A DNA stretch of 64,000 nucleotides from Liolophura sinensis (Eukaryota; Mollusca; Polyplacophora; Chitonida; Chitonidae), in the NCBI RefSeq assembly GCF_032854445.1, contig NC_088300.1, forward strand, positions 62,100,984 to 62,164,983, read 5' to 3'. Shown here piece by piece: positions 48,215 to 58,669 of the stretch. The notes beneath the pieces are model-generated. The model saw only the letters and a program-made list of their open reading frames with translations. It was not told where the DNA came from and made no database searches. Within the stretch, counting starts at the first letter, position 1, and every line of letters starts with the position of its first letter. Made by a program: the position numbers and the translations under genes.

Positions 48215-48515
48215 CCTTCTATATAATACCATGTCTCACCGTTCTGTATAATACCACGTCTTACCGTTCTGTATAATACCATATCTCACCAATCTGTATA
48301 ATACCATGTCTCACCGTTCTGTGTAATACCATATCTCACCGTTCTGTATAATACCATGTCTCACCGTTCTGTGTAATACCATGTCTCACCGTTCTGCATA
48401 GTACCATGTCTCACCGTTCTGTATAATACCATGTCTCACCGTTCTGTGTAATACCATATCTCACCCTTCTGTATAATACCACATCTTACCGTTCTTTATG
48501 ATACCATGTCTTACA
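48215..48515 (+). repeat. 25-bp minisatellite
   Basis: Twelve copies of ACCATGTCTCACCGTTCTGT plus ATAAT, with few changes. Confidence 0.95.
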
Positions 48516-49204
48516 GTTCCAGAATTAAGATAGCTCAGCAGATTAGCATATTATTACCACATCATACCAGAGATTACTATGAAAAACAGCTCAAGGAATA
48601 AGACCGTGCTAGGGTTATCTGTTGGAAGTAATAAGGAATCTTTTCTCGCGGCTTCGGTACAAACTAGATTAGCGGTTGTTGTACTACGCCACCAATTTGC
48701 CCGTAAACCGTGGTCTCAAAGACAGAGATGACACCCCAGTATCCTGCTGGTAAAGATTATTTCTGTATGGGATTTCCAAATGTATTTATTTAATATGGAT
48801 TTTACACCGTAACAAATTCGCAATTGCTTTGACACCCGGCACAGTATTTCGTGTCGCCTTACACTCAGGTAGCTACACTTTGCTGAAACCAAGTTGACGT
48901 GAACCTTATTATTTTTTGAGTGAAAGGTTTATGTTGTAAGATAAGAAACCAAAACTTTGACCGACAGAGAACGACAGAAATTTATTCACAACTATAGCAT
49001 AAACGTGTACAACGGGGGTGAGACTTACGTTTGGAGAAAATCAGATCAAGTTTGCTGAAAACAGCCACAAGTACCTGGCAGTTGGTTGAGGTGAACCTTA
49101 TTAGCCCAGTGCTCTTTGTCTGTAGCTAAGTGCAAACCCTTGCATTGTGTTACTCTCACTGTTTATTAAATGTGACGATAACACGGTGTTTTGCTTAATC
49201 CTAG
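48516..49204. other. No gene seen
   Basis: Unique sequence; a GTGAACCTTATTA motif appears twice (48,900 and 49,091) in weakly similar contexts. Confidence 0.45.
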
Positions 49205-49715
49205 AATAGTGTCCAATACATTACAGTAACATCACTGCAGTCTTGTTTTAGCTAATTTTGCTTAATCCAGTGAACTAAGGGTTGTGCTAATTTTTAAGCA
49301 TTTACATGATTTTTTTTTTTTTTTTTTTTTTTTTGATTGGTGTTTTACGCCGTACTCAAGAATATTTCACTTATACGACGGCGGCCAGCATTATGGTGGG
49401 TGGAAACCGGGCAGAGCCCGGGGGAAACCCACGACCATCCGCAGGTTGCTGGCAGACCTTCTCACGTACGGCCGCCAGCATGAGCTGGACTTGAACTCAC
49501 AGCGACCGCATTGGTGAGAGACTCCTGGGTCATTACGCTGCGCTAGCGCTTTAACCGACTGAGCCACGGAGGCCCCAGCATTTACATGAGCATTTAGATA
49601 GAACTCTGAGGTACTTATACAAGAGGCCAGATTCCACCGGTTATATGTGACCAGTCGCCAAGAAACACACTGTTCTTGTTTTACAGTCCGTGCTCCAGTC
49701 TTTCACATTCTAAGC
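49205..49715 (+). mobile_element. Family F copy split by a SINE
   Basis: The left part (TCCAATACATTACAGTAACATCACTGCAG, TAATTTTGCTTAATCC) and right part (GCATTTACATGAGCATTTAG, GATTCCACCGGTTATATGTG, CAGTCTTTCAC) belong to one dispersed element. The family 1 SINE lies between them. Confidence 0.7.
49310..49576 (-). mobile_element. SINE family 1, full-length with 13-bp target duplication
   Basis: A T run (the tail of the element), then TTTTACGCCGTACTCAAGAA through the body to the tRNA-like head (CCGACTGAGCCACGGAGGCC). On the minus strand the A box is TGGCTCAGTCGG and the B box GTTCAAGTCC. The target AGCATTTACATGA is duplicated at 297-309 and 577-589 (49,297 and 49,577), so the insertion is recent and made by target-primed reverse transcription. 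Confidence 0.96.
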
Positions 49716-50658
49716 CTATGTGACTGAACAGAGTGACGGCCCTGGGATATCTTGAGGCAAATGCTCTTTAAACGAAATAAAAACAAGACTTAAAGCATCG
49801 GTTGAGTCCTGTACGCAACGCTCGTAAATAATGGCAGTGTCGGAGTATTTTGAGGTAGCCGAGAACGATGACATTTAACCTCTGCGCGTCAGTTCATCTT
49901 TTACAAATTGAAACGTTAATCTTGTTTGCGATTTGCAACACTTTTTATGGAGCCAAGTGAAAGCGTAAAAGACTCATATTGTCCGGGGAAATCGAAGTGC
50001 GTTCACACTCCCCCGAGAGATTGTTAATTGAAATCTCCCACTCCGGCTTAAAACGAGCGTCTGTTTGTCTAAACCAGCATGTCATTTTGACTATTTCACT
50101 CACACGGAATGATCGAAAAAAGGGTACGGCCTTTAGAGTTACCTCCCTTCAACAAGATTTCGAATGCGCCCTCGACGGTACAGATTTTACGTTTTACGGT
50201 ACGTTTTACCACAAACCACATCAGCGAGACTTTCTGCATGTGGGGTGGAACAAAAATAATCTAAAATTTCTGTAGGTAAACATTGCACCAATCAAGTCAT
50301 ATTTCCCTTGCTATTTTTTTAGTTCAACGCTATAGATTTACGTCCATATGGTTGCTTTTTTCGTACGACTTCTTATCAACACTAAATATCATGTGGTGCA
50401 TCACATCTTCCAGTCTTTCTACAACGTGTTCACGCTTTAATGGTCTGGGGCCGATTCTACTAAATCCTTTCTAACTTTAGTCAACATTTAAAAACTCTGT
50501 AAGATGTTTAGTTTTTGGCACTGTAAGTTGAAATTTGGACACATTTGCCTTAAGATAACATTGTGAGGGGTACAAAATTTTTTGGTAAAATCCAAAAGTA
50601 AACTTTGACATCTTATTTCAAATTTTGACATAAGTCAGAAATGGCTTTGTGGCTCTGC
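49716..50658. other. No gene confirmed; one unexplained open frame
   Basis: A plus frame at 49,979-50,275 (98 codons, includes RLLIEISHSGLKRASVCLNQ and a C-terminal HVGWNKNNLKFL) lies in unique sequence of more balanced composition. It has no recognisable domain and no clear start context. A GGCCGATTCT stretch near 50,449 recurs at 35,433 and 36,367 in inverse form. Confidence 0.35.
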
Positions 50659-50924
50659 ATTTTTTTATTTTTTTTTTTTTTTGATTGGTGTTTTACGCCG
50701 TACTCAAGAATATTTCACTTATACGACGGCGGCCAGCATTATGGTGGGTGGAAACCGGGCAGTGCCCGGGGGAAACCTACGACCATCCGCAGGTTGCTGG
50801 AAGACCTTCTCACGTACGGCCGCCAGCATGAGCTGGACTTGAACTCACAGCGACCGCATTGGTGAGAGACTCCTGGGTCATTACGCTGCGCTAGCGATTT
50901 AACCGACTGAGCCACGGAGGCCCC
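50659..50924 (-). mobile_element. SINE family 1, full-length with 12-bp target duplication
   Basis: Nearly identical to the copy at 49,310-49,576 (few differences), in the same orientation. Flanked by TTGTGGCTCTGC at 50,647-50,658 and 50,925-50,936. The tail is a T-rich run on the plus strand. A-box and B-box positions are intact. Confidence 0.96.
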
Positions 50925-50936
50925 TTGTGGCTCTGC

Positions 50937-51167
50937 TAAACGGATTTAAGATACAGGAACAACACATGGCTTATGAACAAGAATTGAATCCACTAAAGCT
51001 TGTGCTAAGAGTGACAATGATCGATACAACGTGGGGTCACATGACTAAGGTCAAAGGTCAAAGACAGAAACCATGACATTTTTTTTCTCCATTTTCCAGC
51101 AAGTCCGATCACAGAAATATTTACAACAAATACCTCGATTGTTGTTTTTTAAAGTAGGATCTATGTT
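50937..51167. other. No gene seen
   Basis: Short unique spacer between two SINEs. Confidence 0.5.
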
Positions 51168-51177
51168 TCAAATATTC

Positions 51178-51448
51178 GGGGGCCTCCGTGGCTCAGTCGG
51201 TTAGCGCGCTAGCGCAGCGTAATGACCCAGGAGCCTCTCACCAATGCGGTCGCTGTGAGTTCAAGTCCAGCTCATGCTGGCTTCCTCTCCGGCCGTAAGT
51301 GGGAAGGTCTTGCAGCAGCCTGCGGATGGTCGTGGGTTTCCCCCGGGCTGTGCCCGGTTTCCACCCATCATAATGCTGGCCGCCGTCGTATAAGTGAAAT
51401 ATTCTTGAGTACGGCGTAAAACACCAATCAAATAAATAAATCAATCAA
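51178..51448 (+). mobile_element. SINE family 1, full-length reference copy
   Basis: Starts GGGGGCCTCCGTGGCTCAG with A box TGGCTCAGTCGG and B box GTTCAAGTCC. The body has GCTCATGCTGGCTTCCTCTC, TTTCCCCCGGGCTGTGCCCG and AATGCTGGCCGCCGTCGTAT. The tail is AAAACACCAATCAAATAAAT plus TCAATCAATC. The target TCAAATATTC is duplicated at 51,168-51,177 and 51,449-51,458. It is a tRNA-derived, pol III-type SINE about 270 bp long; its mobilising LINE is not in the window. Confidence 0.97.
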
Positions 51449-51458
51449 TCAAATATTC

Positions 51459-52189
51459 TCTTTCACTGTTTGTGAGTCCGCCTTAGTGACAACAACCAAA
51501 GTTTACTAGTCGCATGTCAAAGGTCAATGGTTTACCTCCAGTACCCCGGTTTCCTCCACCTATAAAACAGACTATGATAGCATAAGTAAATGGTTTAAAG
51601 TATGGCGTTAAAAAAAATAAAAACACAATTAGAAAAAAAATGTTTGTAAATATTGTGTGTTAAGATCAACTAACCCCAGATTGTTTCAGAATAATTTCAT
51701 GAAAGTTTACGTGTACTCCATCTATTGTGAACACGTCTTATAAGCCGACTCATTGCAGACAGAAAGCTATTCTTGTGTGTCACATGAGCTACTTGAATTG
51801 CCTGGACGTCTGTTACATTCAACTTTATGTCTTTACTAATGTCTGTTTTACCCGGCTTTACCAGTGTTGCAGGGTGTATTCAATCTTCACAGGTCTCTGT
51901 AGACCAGCCAATTAGGGGTGTTAAGCGGGTATTGGTCAGACTGTATACTATCGTCAACACCTCCCCAGACACAATATGTCCTAACGAGACAATTAACTTC
52001 GATCATCAGGCCGGCTCCGTGACCTCGGCCCAATATGGAAATGCTACAATCCTCCAACTGACTAACCACTCTCCATGCTCTGTTCTTTGTATGCGATTGG
52101 AATATGCGTATGTGCGCTGCTTATATTCCAAAGATTGAAAATGTGTGCACTGCTCTTTGGATGTGTTTTCGTATGTGTGTCTATACGTG
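51459..52189. other. No gene seen
   Basis: An old SINE-like trace near 51,535-51,620 (CCCCGGTTTCCTCCACC...GCGTTAAAAAAAATAAAA), otherwise unique. Frames at 51,827-52,138 are unsupported. Confidence 0.45.
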
Positions 52190-52640
52190 TGTTACCATTT
52201 TTGTACATTCGCATCTGCGCACTCATATGTTCGTTCACAAGATGGTGTATGTGCGCCCTCATCTTTGTGTACGTTCACAAGATGGTGTATGTGCGCACAA
52301 AACAAGATGGTGTATGTGCGCACGCATCTATGTGTACGTCCACAAGTTGGTGTTTGTGCGCACTCATCTTTGTATCCTTTCAGAAGATGGTGTATGTGCG
52401 CACTCATCTTTGTGTACGTTCACGAGATGGTGCATGTGCACACTCATCTATGTGTACGTCCACAAGTTGGTGTATGTGCTCACTCATCTTTGTATCTTTT
52501 CAGAAGATGGTGTATGCGCACACTCATCTTTGTGTACGTTCTCAAGATAGTGTATTTGCGCGCTAATCTTTATACACGTTAACAAGATGGTGTTTGTGCG
52601 CAGTGATCTATGTGTACCTCCACAAAATGGTGTATTTCCG
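52190..52640 (+). repeat. 40-bp minisatellite, open in all three + frames
   Basis: About eleven copies of a 40-bp unit, GATGGTGTATGTGCGCACTC then ATCTTTGTGTACGTTCACAA, with one copy shortened to 25 bp. The unit lacks plus-frame stops, so overlapping frames of 145-163 codons rich in Cys, Val and His run through it. They are not believed to be genes. Confidence 0.95.
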
Positions 52641-54075
52641 CGCTACTCTTAATTTGAGCCTTCCCAAGTCGAATCTCCACGAAGAACCAAAATATCCGTG
52701 ACCACTGATGTCGGAGAGTCACATTTTCCTCATAACATTTTGTTATAAAAAAAATATTGTTGATATCAGAATCAATAAGCATGATAGAGGGTTCTCCCTG
52801 AATTGGCACTGGCTGCTAAATCCACACATAATGATAACAAAGAGATGAATCACAAATGAACACGTATATTTCTGTTGCCCATCCAGGTATCTTCGTGATG
52901 CTATCTTTTATCAAGATGCTATTTTATCAAGACCCTGCTACTGTATGGTTAAGAAACGTTTTGATGTCATATTTACAAAATATCCTTTAGAACGTAGAGC
53001 TATACGATTTTCAACAGATTATGTACTTCGGCTCTTAGGGAATAGCACAAACTTGTATAGCTGAGTTGCTTGGCTTCAGCTGTACTGGTTTAGGATCACA
53101 CTCAATCAAGCATCGATGTACTTTAATTAATGGCGTCTGAGAGGAAGGTGACTTCTCTAATTACACAGCTAATTAGATCTGTTAATTAAGGTTAGAGTTT
53201 GAAGATGGCATGTTCAGGTATTCCCATGTGCTTGACGTTTAGCAATGCCCTACCTTACCCTCCGTATACTACATGGTTGAACTATTATAAGCCCATGCCA
53301 GCCAAACAACATAAGTGTCGTAGATTCATGTAACATGACATCAAATTAAAAGTCAACATTCGCAAATCTGATTTCGTGTTATAAATGTATCTTACTCATT
53401 CATTTTTTATTCCGCTTTTGTCACCCAAGAAAGCACCAGAGGTAAATGCATGCAATGCACATTGATGAAGGAATGGAAGAGCAAATACCATACATCACTG
53501 ATGGATATTCCCTGATGAATAAACCTAAACACATTACCCATCTTATTCAAGCAAAACGGGTTACATAATATCTACACCAGATGTTGTGCTCTACTTCGGG
53601 TTTTACATTATGAAGAACTAAATGTCAGTCAAGCCTGTCAAATTGCATTACGTAATTTTCCATTCCAGGAATTCTAAAGAGATTAATACTTATACGTCTG
53701 ATCCTTTTATGGAATTATCTCATGAAATTTTGTTAATGTCAAGCTATAACCAAATGATTCGCGCTTTAATGACACGTAATACCCCTATGCAATAAAGCTA
53801 TCGATGAACTTCACACACTGACATAACGTTTCTACTTACACTCTGTCTGACATTTTCTCACTTTACAACGGTTAAAGAAAGGATGGTCATATCCACAGCT
53901 GTTGTATAAATTAAAGCGAATTCGCCCTAATCAGATCAAGTACTTGGATATTTTTCTGTTCTTCCAATGTTTTTGACCGTATTCTGTTCTGTGTGTAAGA
54001 TCATCCTTCTTTGTTCAAGATATGGCTAAAGTGTTGTCAGTGTGGCATTGAACCCAATAATTCTTTCTTGCTTTA
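52641..54075. other. No gene seen
   Basis: Unique AT-rich sequence. Confidence 0.5.
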
Positions 54076-54172
54076 TTTGATTGGTATTTTTCGCCGTAAT
54101 CAAGAATATTTCGTTCACACGACGGCGGCCAGAATTGTGGTTGGAGGTAACTGGACAGAGCCTGGGGGAAAC
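54076..54172 (-). mobile_element. SINE family 1, short 3' fragment
   Basis: TTGATTGGTATTTTTCGCCG, AATCAAGAATATTTC, ACGACGGCGGCCAGAAT and GGGGGAAACCCC mark the tail half only. Confidence 0.85.
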
Positions 54173-54409
54173 CCCATTCTTTTATATTGCAGCCTTATTT
54201 CCCTTGTCCGTATGTTTGTTACCCAAATGCACATCGTTACCTTTTATTTCACACATCCTGCGTGTACAGACCGGTAGTGTAGGCCAGTACTGATCTTGTA
54301 GAGCCAATAGTTAGCGTTTGATAAATTAGTTCTACCTGAGTATTTCTATTGTCATTTTTGAAGAGTTTATGTCACACGCCTTACTGACTTTTTCTTATTT
54401 CCTCAGTGG
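54173..54409. other. No gene seen
   Basis: Unique spacer between two SINE copies. Confidence 0.5.
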
Positions 54410-54645
54410 AGTGATTAACGTGCAAGTGCAGCACAGTGACTCAGAAGCATCTCCCTAATGCGCTCTCTGTGAGTTCAAGTTCAGTTCATGCTGGCTGGTA
54501 CTCTCCGGTCGCACGTTTGCATCTCTGTCAGCAACCTGCAGAAGGTCGCGGGTTTCCCCGGTTTTCTCCCACCATAATGCTGGCCGCCGTCGTAAAAGTG
54601 AAATATTCTTGAGTACGGCGTAAAACAGCAATAAAATAAATAAAT
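54410..54645 (+). mobile_element. SINE family 1, diverged copy just upstream of the exon
   Basis: Degraded head (GATTAACGTGCAAGTGCAGC), B-box region GTTCAAGTTC, body with CAGCAACCTGCAGAAGGTCG and CACCATAATGCTGGCCGCCG, tail GTACGGCGTAAAACAGCAAT and AAATAAATAAATC. It ends 199 bp before the ankyrin exon, within its presumed upstream intron or 5' region. Confidence 0.9.
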
Positions 54646-54814
54646 CGTTCATTCACCTGGAATATCCCTTGTGTCTTTATATCATCATTGAGAACTGTTG
54701 TCTGCTTCCTTTTTGCATGATACCGTCCCAATTTCGTACTTTATGTACTTTTTCTGTACATGTTTTGACACATAAATTCATACGTTCTCAAACATTACAC
54801 AATTTAATATTTCG

Positions 54815-54844
54815 TTTTTTTTTTTCATTTTTGTTTTTTGCCAG
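54815..54844 (+). other. Splice acceptor of ankyrin exon
   Basis: A long T-rich tract (TTTTTTTTTTCATTTTTG) ends in TTTTTTGCCAG, with the AG at 54,843-54,844. This is a textbook acceptor 31 nt before the first good ATG. Confidence 0.8.
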
Positions 54845-56222
54845 GTTGTGCAGCTCTGTTCTGACTGAGACCAGGATGACCTCTGCCGGCAATGCCTCGC
54901 CGCTGTACAACAAAGTGGACTTACTGGTGGTGCCAGACCTAAGCGGTTGCACGTCTGCACCCGGACTGCTGACCGAAGGTCGTTCCCTTGGCGGGTTGTC
55001 TCCCCTGGGTAGTCGCCGCCCAAGCAGCGTGTGCTCCTCTATCCTTGACCTGTCTGGCGAAGCTGACCAGCTGGAACGGGCCATCAAAGACAACGACGTG
55101 GTGATTACGAAGAGAATCCTGCAACTGCATCACGGCAAATTCCCCGTCAACCTGCACGCCAGCATTTTAGACAAGTCCAGTTGTGGGGCAAGGAGTCGAT
55201 GCAATAGTCAAGTTAGTCAGGATGTGGACATTTTGCTGAGAAAGAGTCAGACATTGATAGACCGCTATGACCGGCGGGAGAGCCTGACGACAGAGCCTGA
55301 AGTGCCACTTGTCTTCCGCACCTCGCTACACCTGGCCATCCAGCACAACTCATTGGATGTGCTGAAGGTCCTACTGCGATATGGGATTGATCCGAACGAG
55401 CCTCGAATGTGTACCCGTCGCGAGAGTTCAGCCTCTCAAATACCCCTTTCCCCGACCCCCCGCGCCGCTTTGACCGCCGCCAGTCAGCAATGGGCCTCTG
55501 GCCGTGCTCAGGCCAGTTTGAGTCCCAGTCCGGCCTTGCACGGCTCTCAGTATCCCCATAGCGGTGAGGGCCAAACTCTCAGTGATGCCGGTAACAAATT
55601 CAACCCGCTCCGTATTGTTTCAGAAAAACCGTTCGATTTTCCGGCGAATTACCGCGCGAATGAATTATTGAATTTACCACCGCTATACACAGCGGTGTCA
55701 GCGGGGAAATTTCACGCTGTGCAGCTCCTCTTGCGGTACGGAGCTTTGGCAAACTGCGCTGATAACCAAGGTTGTACGCCTCTGCACCTCGCCGCATTCC
55801 CCGAGGTCTACAATCGGGAGTGCGCCATTCTGTTGCTGGCAAACGGAGGGCGTATCGCTGCAAGAGATGATCATGGTGTTACGCCGTTAGACCTGTGCCC
55901 ATCACTGCAGCACGAACAACGAAATCTGGTGGGGAATATCCTCTCGGCTCAGCCGTACCCACGCAGTACTGAGCTGCTGCCGCTACTCTCTGACAGCATC
56001 CATCATGCCAACATTAATAGCTGCTCAACCAATGTCTCTCGATTCTTCAAGAGACTGAACAGCGATAGTCGTGTGAGAAGTAAGGACAAAAAGTGCAGAG
56101 AAAGTGGCTTTGGCTCTGAAATGCGAGAGAGGGCTTCGTCAGCTGGATCGTACCGTAGTCTCAAAGGTCATCGAGAGCGAGGCCAAGTCATGATGGAAGA
56201 CCGAGAGAGCGTGACATCAGTG
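54845..56222 (+). CDS. Exon of an ankyrin-repeat protein
   Basis: The only confident coding exon. The likely start is ATG at 54,876 (A at -3), giving 449 codons to a phase-0 donor after 56,222. The frame stays open back through the acceptor, so coding could also begin in an earlier exon. Residues 1-60 are Ser/Gly/Pro/Leu-rich and probably disordered. Ankyrin-like helices: about 62-95 (LERAIKDNDVVITKRILQLH), 147-175 (TSLHLAIQHNSLDVLKVLLR), 266-298 (LPPLYTAVSAGKFHAVQLLL), 299-331 (GCTPLHLAAF) and 332-356 (GVTPLDLCPS). A Ser/Pro-rich insert (about 178-258) separates repeats 2 and 3. The C-terminal 385-449 is basic and Ser-rich. Ankyrin repeats bind partner proteins; the partner is unknown. The exact family was not recognised. 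Downstream exons were not found in the remaining 7.8 kb, so the gene is partial here. Confidence 0.9.
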
Positions 56223-56590
56223 GTGAGTAAACTTTGTCCATGTATCTGGATGTGGTATCTGGGACCAGCACTGTAATGGTTGAAAATCTATACAAGTCAC
56301 AGCAGTGTTAAGTTCTTGTGTTTAGGGGGGTGTTTTCTGTGACCAATACTGTAATTGTTGGAAATATATAGACGTCACATCAGTGGTGAGTAAACTTTTT
56401 TGTGTGTTTACATGTGTCTTTTCTGTGACCAATATAGTAATTGTTGAAAATCTATAGACGTCACATCAGTGGTGAGTAAACTTTTTTGTGTGTTTACTTG
56501 TGTCTTTTCTGTGACCAATACTGTAATTGTTGGAAATCTATAGACGTCACATCACTAGTGAGTAACATTTTTTATGTTTACAGGTAGGAT
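56205..56590 (+). repeat. ~86-bp tandem repeat that copies the exon-intron junction
   Basis: Five copies, beginning with the real junction. Each contains CACATCAGTGGTGAGTAAAC or a variant, then GTGTTTAC, TCTTTTCTGTGACCAATACT and GTAATTGTTGGAAATCTATA. Junction positions are 56,223 (real), 56,308 (GT lost: TTAAGT), 56,386, 56,472 and 56,558 (all GTGAGT), with spacing 85, 78, 86 and 86. Confidence 0.92.
56223..56228 (+). other. Splice donor of ankyrin exon (GTGAGT)
   Basis: The coding frame ...ACATCAGTG is followed by GTGAGTAAAC, a strong donor in phase 0. If it is not used, translation runs 17 residues into the intron and stops at TAA 56,274-56,276, giving a 466-residue end. Confidence 0.8.
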
Positions 56591-57330
56591 TTTGTGACCC
56601 ATGTTGATATTTGCACTCTACAATGTCATTAGCCCTGAGTGCCATTAGCATGCTAGGAAGAGAATGTGACACTAGCGGATAGTAGCATATTAGTTTTGTT
56701 TACAAGAAAATGGAACATCAATAATGTGGGTAAAAACCCTGTTTCGAACAGTTTGTGACATGATCAGTGAGTGAAATATATTGACTTTGCTATTGGAAGA
56801 GATTACAACATTCGAAACGAATTGTATTAGCTAGTTTTCAAAAGATTTTGACAGCAATGTCGAGTAACTATTCAGCGTGCTGAGGAGAAAATGTGACACC
56901 ACTGAATAGTAACATTATAGCTCGTTTACATCACAGCATAACTGGTGAATAGCACTAGCGGTGAGTGGCTTGTATTTATTGCGTTTTCAAGAGATTATGA
57001 CATTAGTGGCAACTGGAAATTTAGAGAGATCAAGAGAAAATGTAACACTATTGGATAATAGCATTAGCTTTACATCAGATCACTAACAGTTATTATGAGT
57101 AGCACTAGCGGTGAGTGGCATGTATTTAACTTGCTTAGAAGAAATTGCAACATTGGAAACGGGTTTTGGCAGCTTTTTTCCAGGGATCATGACAACAGTG
57201 GTGAATTATGTTTATGAGACCGTGTGATATCAGTATTATTTATATGATATATGTACTTGGCTGGCTGTTACATCACGAATTACCAGCAGCAGGTTATTGG
57301 CTATAGCTATGTCACATCAGTTGTTAGCAG
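56591..57330 (+). repeat. Degenerate intronic repeats
   Basis: Weak repeats around ACTAGCGGTGAGTGGCATGT, ATTTA, and AGAGATTACAACATT, roughly 150 bp apart, three or four copies (near 56,640-56,830, 56,880-57,010 and 57,040-57,200). Two of them again contain GTGAGTGGC. Confidence 0.6.
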
Positions 57331-58184
57331 TGGTGCATCATTGTGATTTGCGTAGTTGGGAGACCTCTGTCGGCAGTTAGCTGCTAAGCGACAATAGTTT
57401 ATTTCGTCCATGGCCAGGTTCGAAGGTTGTATATCTAACTGCAATCGATGCGTCTTAACAAGTAGATTTATCAGGAAGCATACTTACGTTAGAACTGGGC
57501 CGGAATAGCAAGATGGGAGTTCATTCCCAGCTGTAAATATATGATTGGACAGTGCTTTAAACCTGAGTGTTTGGTTCACTGTTTGTCTCACCGTTGCACC
57601 TCAAATGCAAATGCAGTGAATGTTAATTGTGTCCGTTTTGTCCGGCAAATCGCGCAACTGCTATCTGTTATAGCTGGGATCAATACATTGCACACGGTGT
57701 TAATTTAATTGCACAAATATTGTGGAGCAGGAACGGTGTATTCTCATCAGTAAATATTAGATGCCATCCAGTCATATCACCAACAAATAATTCCCATTTC
57801 AACTGCATTGTATTTGATAAACGCTTCGTGTAGGTCGCATCGCACGGGAAATTCGCGTGGTGAGGCCGCCGTTTCCTCCCGGCTCTATCGATCGCTGGGC
57901 ATAGCTTGATGACAAACTCTACCACCTGGGAAAATGTAGCCCAGCCAGTAGACATCAGCCCGATCCCAGCTTTATTGTGGACTGTAAGTGATATCCAGGC
58001 ACCTTCAAGCTCACCCCACCTGGCCTTCCACCGCCACTCCCCTCTGATCCTCTCCCTCTCACAGCTGAAAGTGGGTTGTACTGGGTACAAGCGACCAACA
58101 TTAGTAACTATTAGAAATAAGGGGAACCGGAAATATAACACCAAGTCTGGAACACCAAAGTTAGTCGCTCATTTGTGTACCTTT
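57331..58184. other. No exon confirmed
   Basis: Unique, moderately GC-rich around 57,830-58,080. A good pyrimidine tract and CTCTCACAG lie at about 58,046-58,062, followed by an open stretch in the phase matching the ankyrin donor. The predicted peptide is not recognisable and runs into a minisatellite, so it is not annotated as an exon. Confidence 0.4.
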
Positions 58185-58392
58185 GTGAGGACTGTTGTGA
58201 AGATCGTAAAACGAACTGGTGTTAACACCGTTAAGGGTGAACTGTTGTGAACACCATTAAGTGTGAACTCTCGTGAACACCGTTAGGTGTGAACTGTTGT
58301 GGAACACCGTTAGGTATGAACCGTTGTGAACACCGTTAAGTGTGAGCCGTTGTGGACACTGTTAGGTGTGAACCGTTGTAAAGACCGCTGAA
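58185..58392 (+). repeat. 26-bp minisatellite, left part
   Basis: About seven copies of GTGTGAACCGTTGTGAACAC plus CGTTAA. The same array resumes at 58,670 after an inserted family F element. Confidence 0.92.
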
Positions 58393-58669
58393 TCAAAGGC
58401 ATATGGCATAGAGAGTAAAACCAGAGGGGCGGCGACAGTGTGATAACTGGCAAATTGTCACACGTAACCGGAGAAATGCGACCTCATGTCAGTTTACCTC
58501 CGTCAGGGTTTTATTCTAACTGTGCGTCATAGCTTAAGCAGAATTAGGTAAAAAAAACCGCAGTGATGTTACTTGCAGTTTATTAGACGTCACTGGTCTA
58601 GAATTACTCATAATGCTGTGTTATCTTCACATTTAACAATCACATAAAAACAATGCAGCGTTACCAGCG
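58393..58669 (-). mobile_element. Dispersed repeat family F copy inside the 26-bp array
   Basis: GCATATGGCATAGAGAGTAA, AACTGGCAAATTGTCACACG, then CTTAAGCAGAATTAGGTAAA and CAGTGATGTTACTTGCAGTT, in inverse orientation to the copies at 42,105 and 43,905. It splits the minisatellite. Confidence 0.8.

Noticed and set aside
49284-49517. Frames with DWCFTPYSRIFHLYDGG, also at 50,641 and 51,238
   Set aside because: Identical peptides at all SINE copies; they are translations of the SINE.
49554-49576. tRNA gene suggested by GAGCCACGGAGGCC
   Set aside because: It is the tRNA-derived head of a SINE and lacks a full cloverleaf.
52075-52582. Overlapping 145-163 codon Cys-rich frames
   Set aside because: All three frames are open because the 40-bp unit contains no stops; not gene evidence.
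54669-54875. Upstream in-frame ATG extending the ankyrin frame by 69 codons
   Set aside because: The extra part crosses a strong splice acceptor and a T-rich tract and is low in coding character. The ATG at 54,876 or an upstream exon is preferred.
57680-58144. 154-codon minus-strand frame
   Set aside because: No recognised domain, no splice or start support; moderately GC-rich sequence makes such frames common.
58046-58250. Possible next exon of the ankyrin gene (acceptor CTCTCACAG, phase fits)
   Set aside because: The peptide has no recognisable similarity, runs into a minisatellite and has no clear donor.
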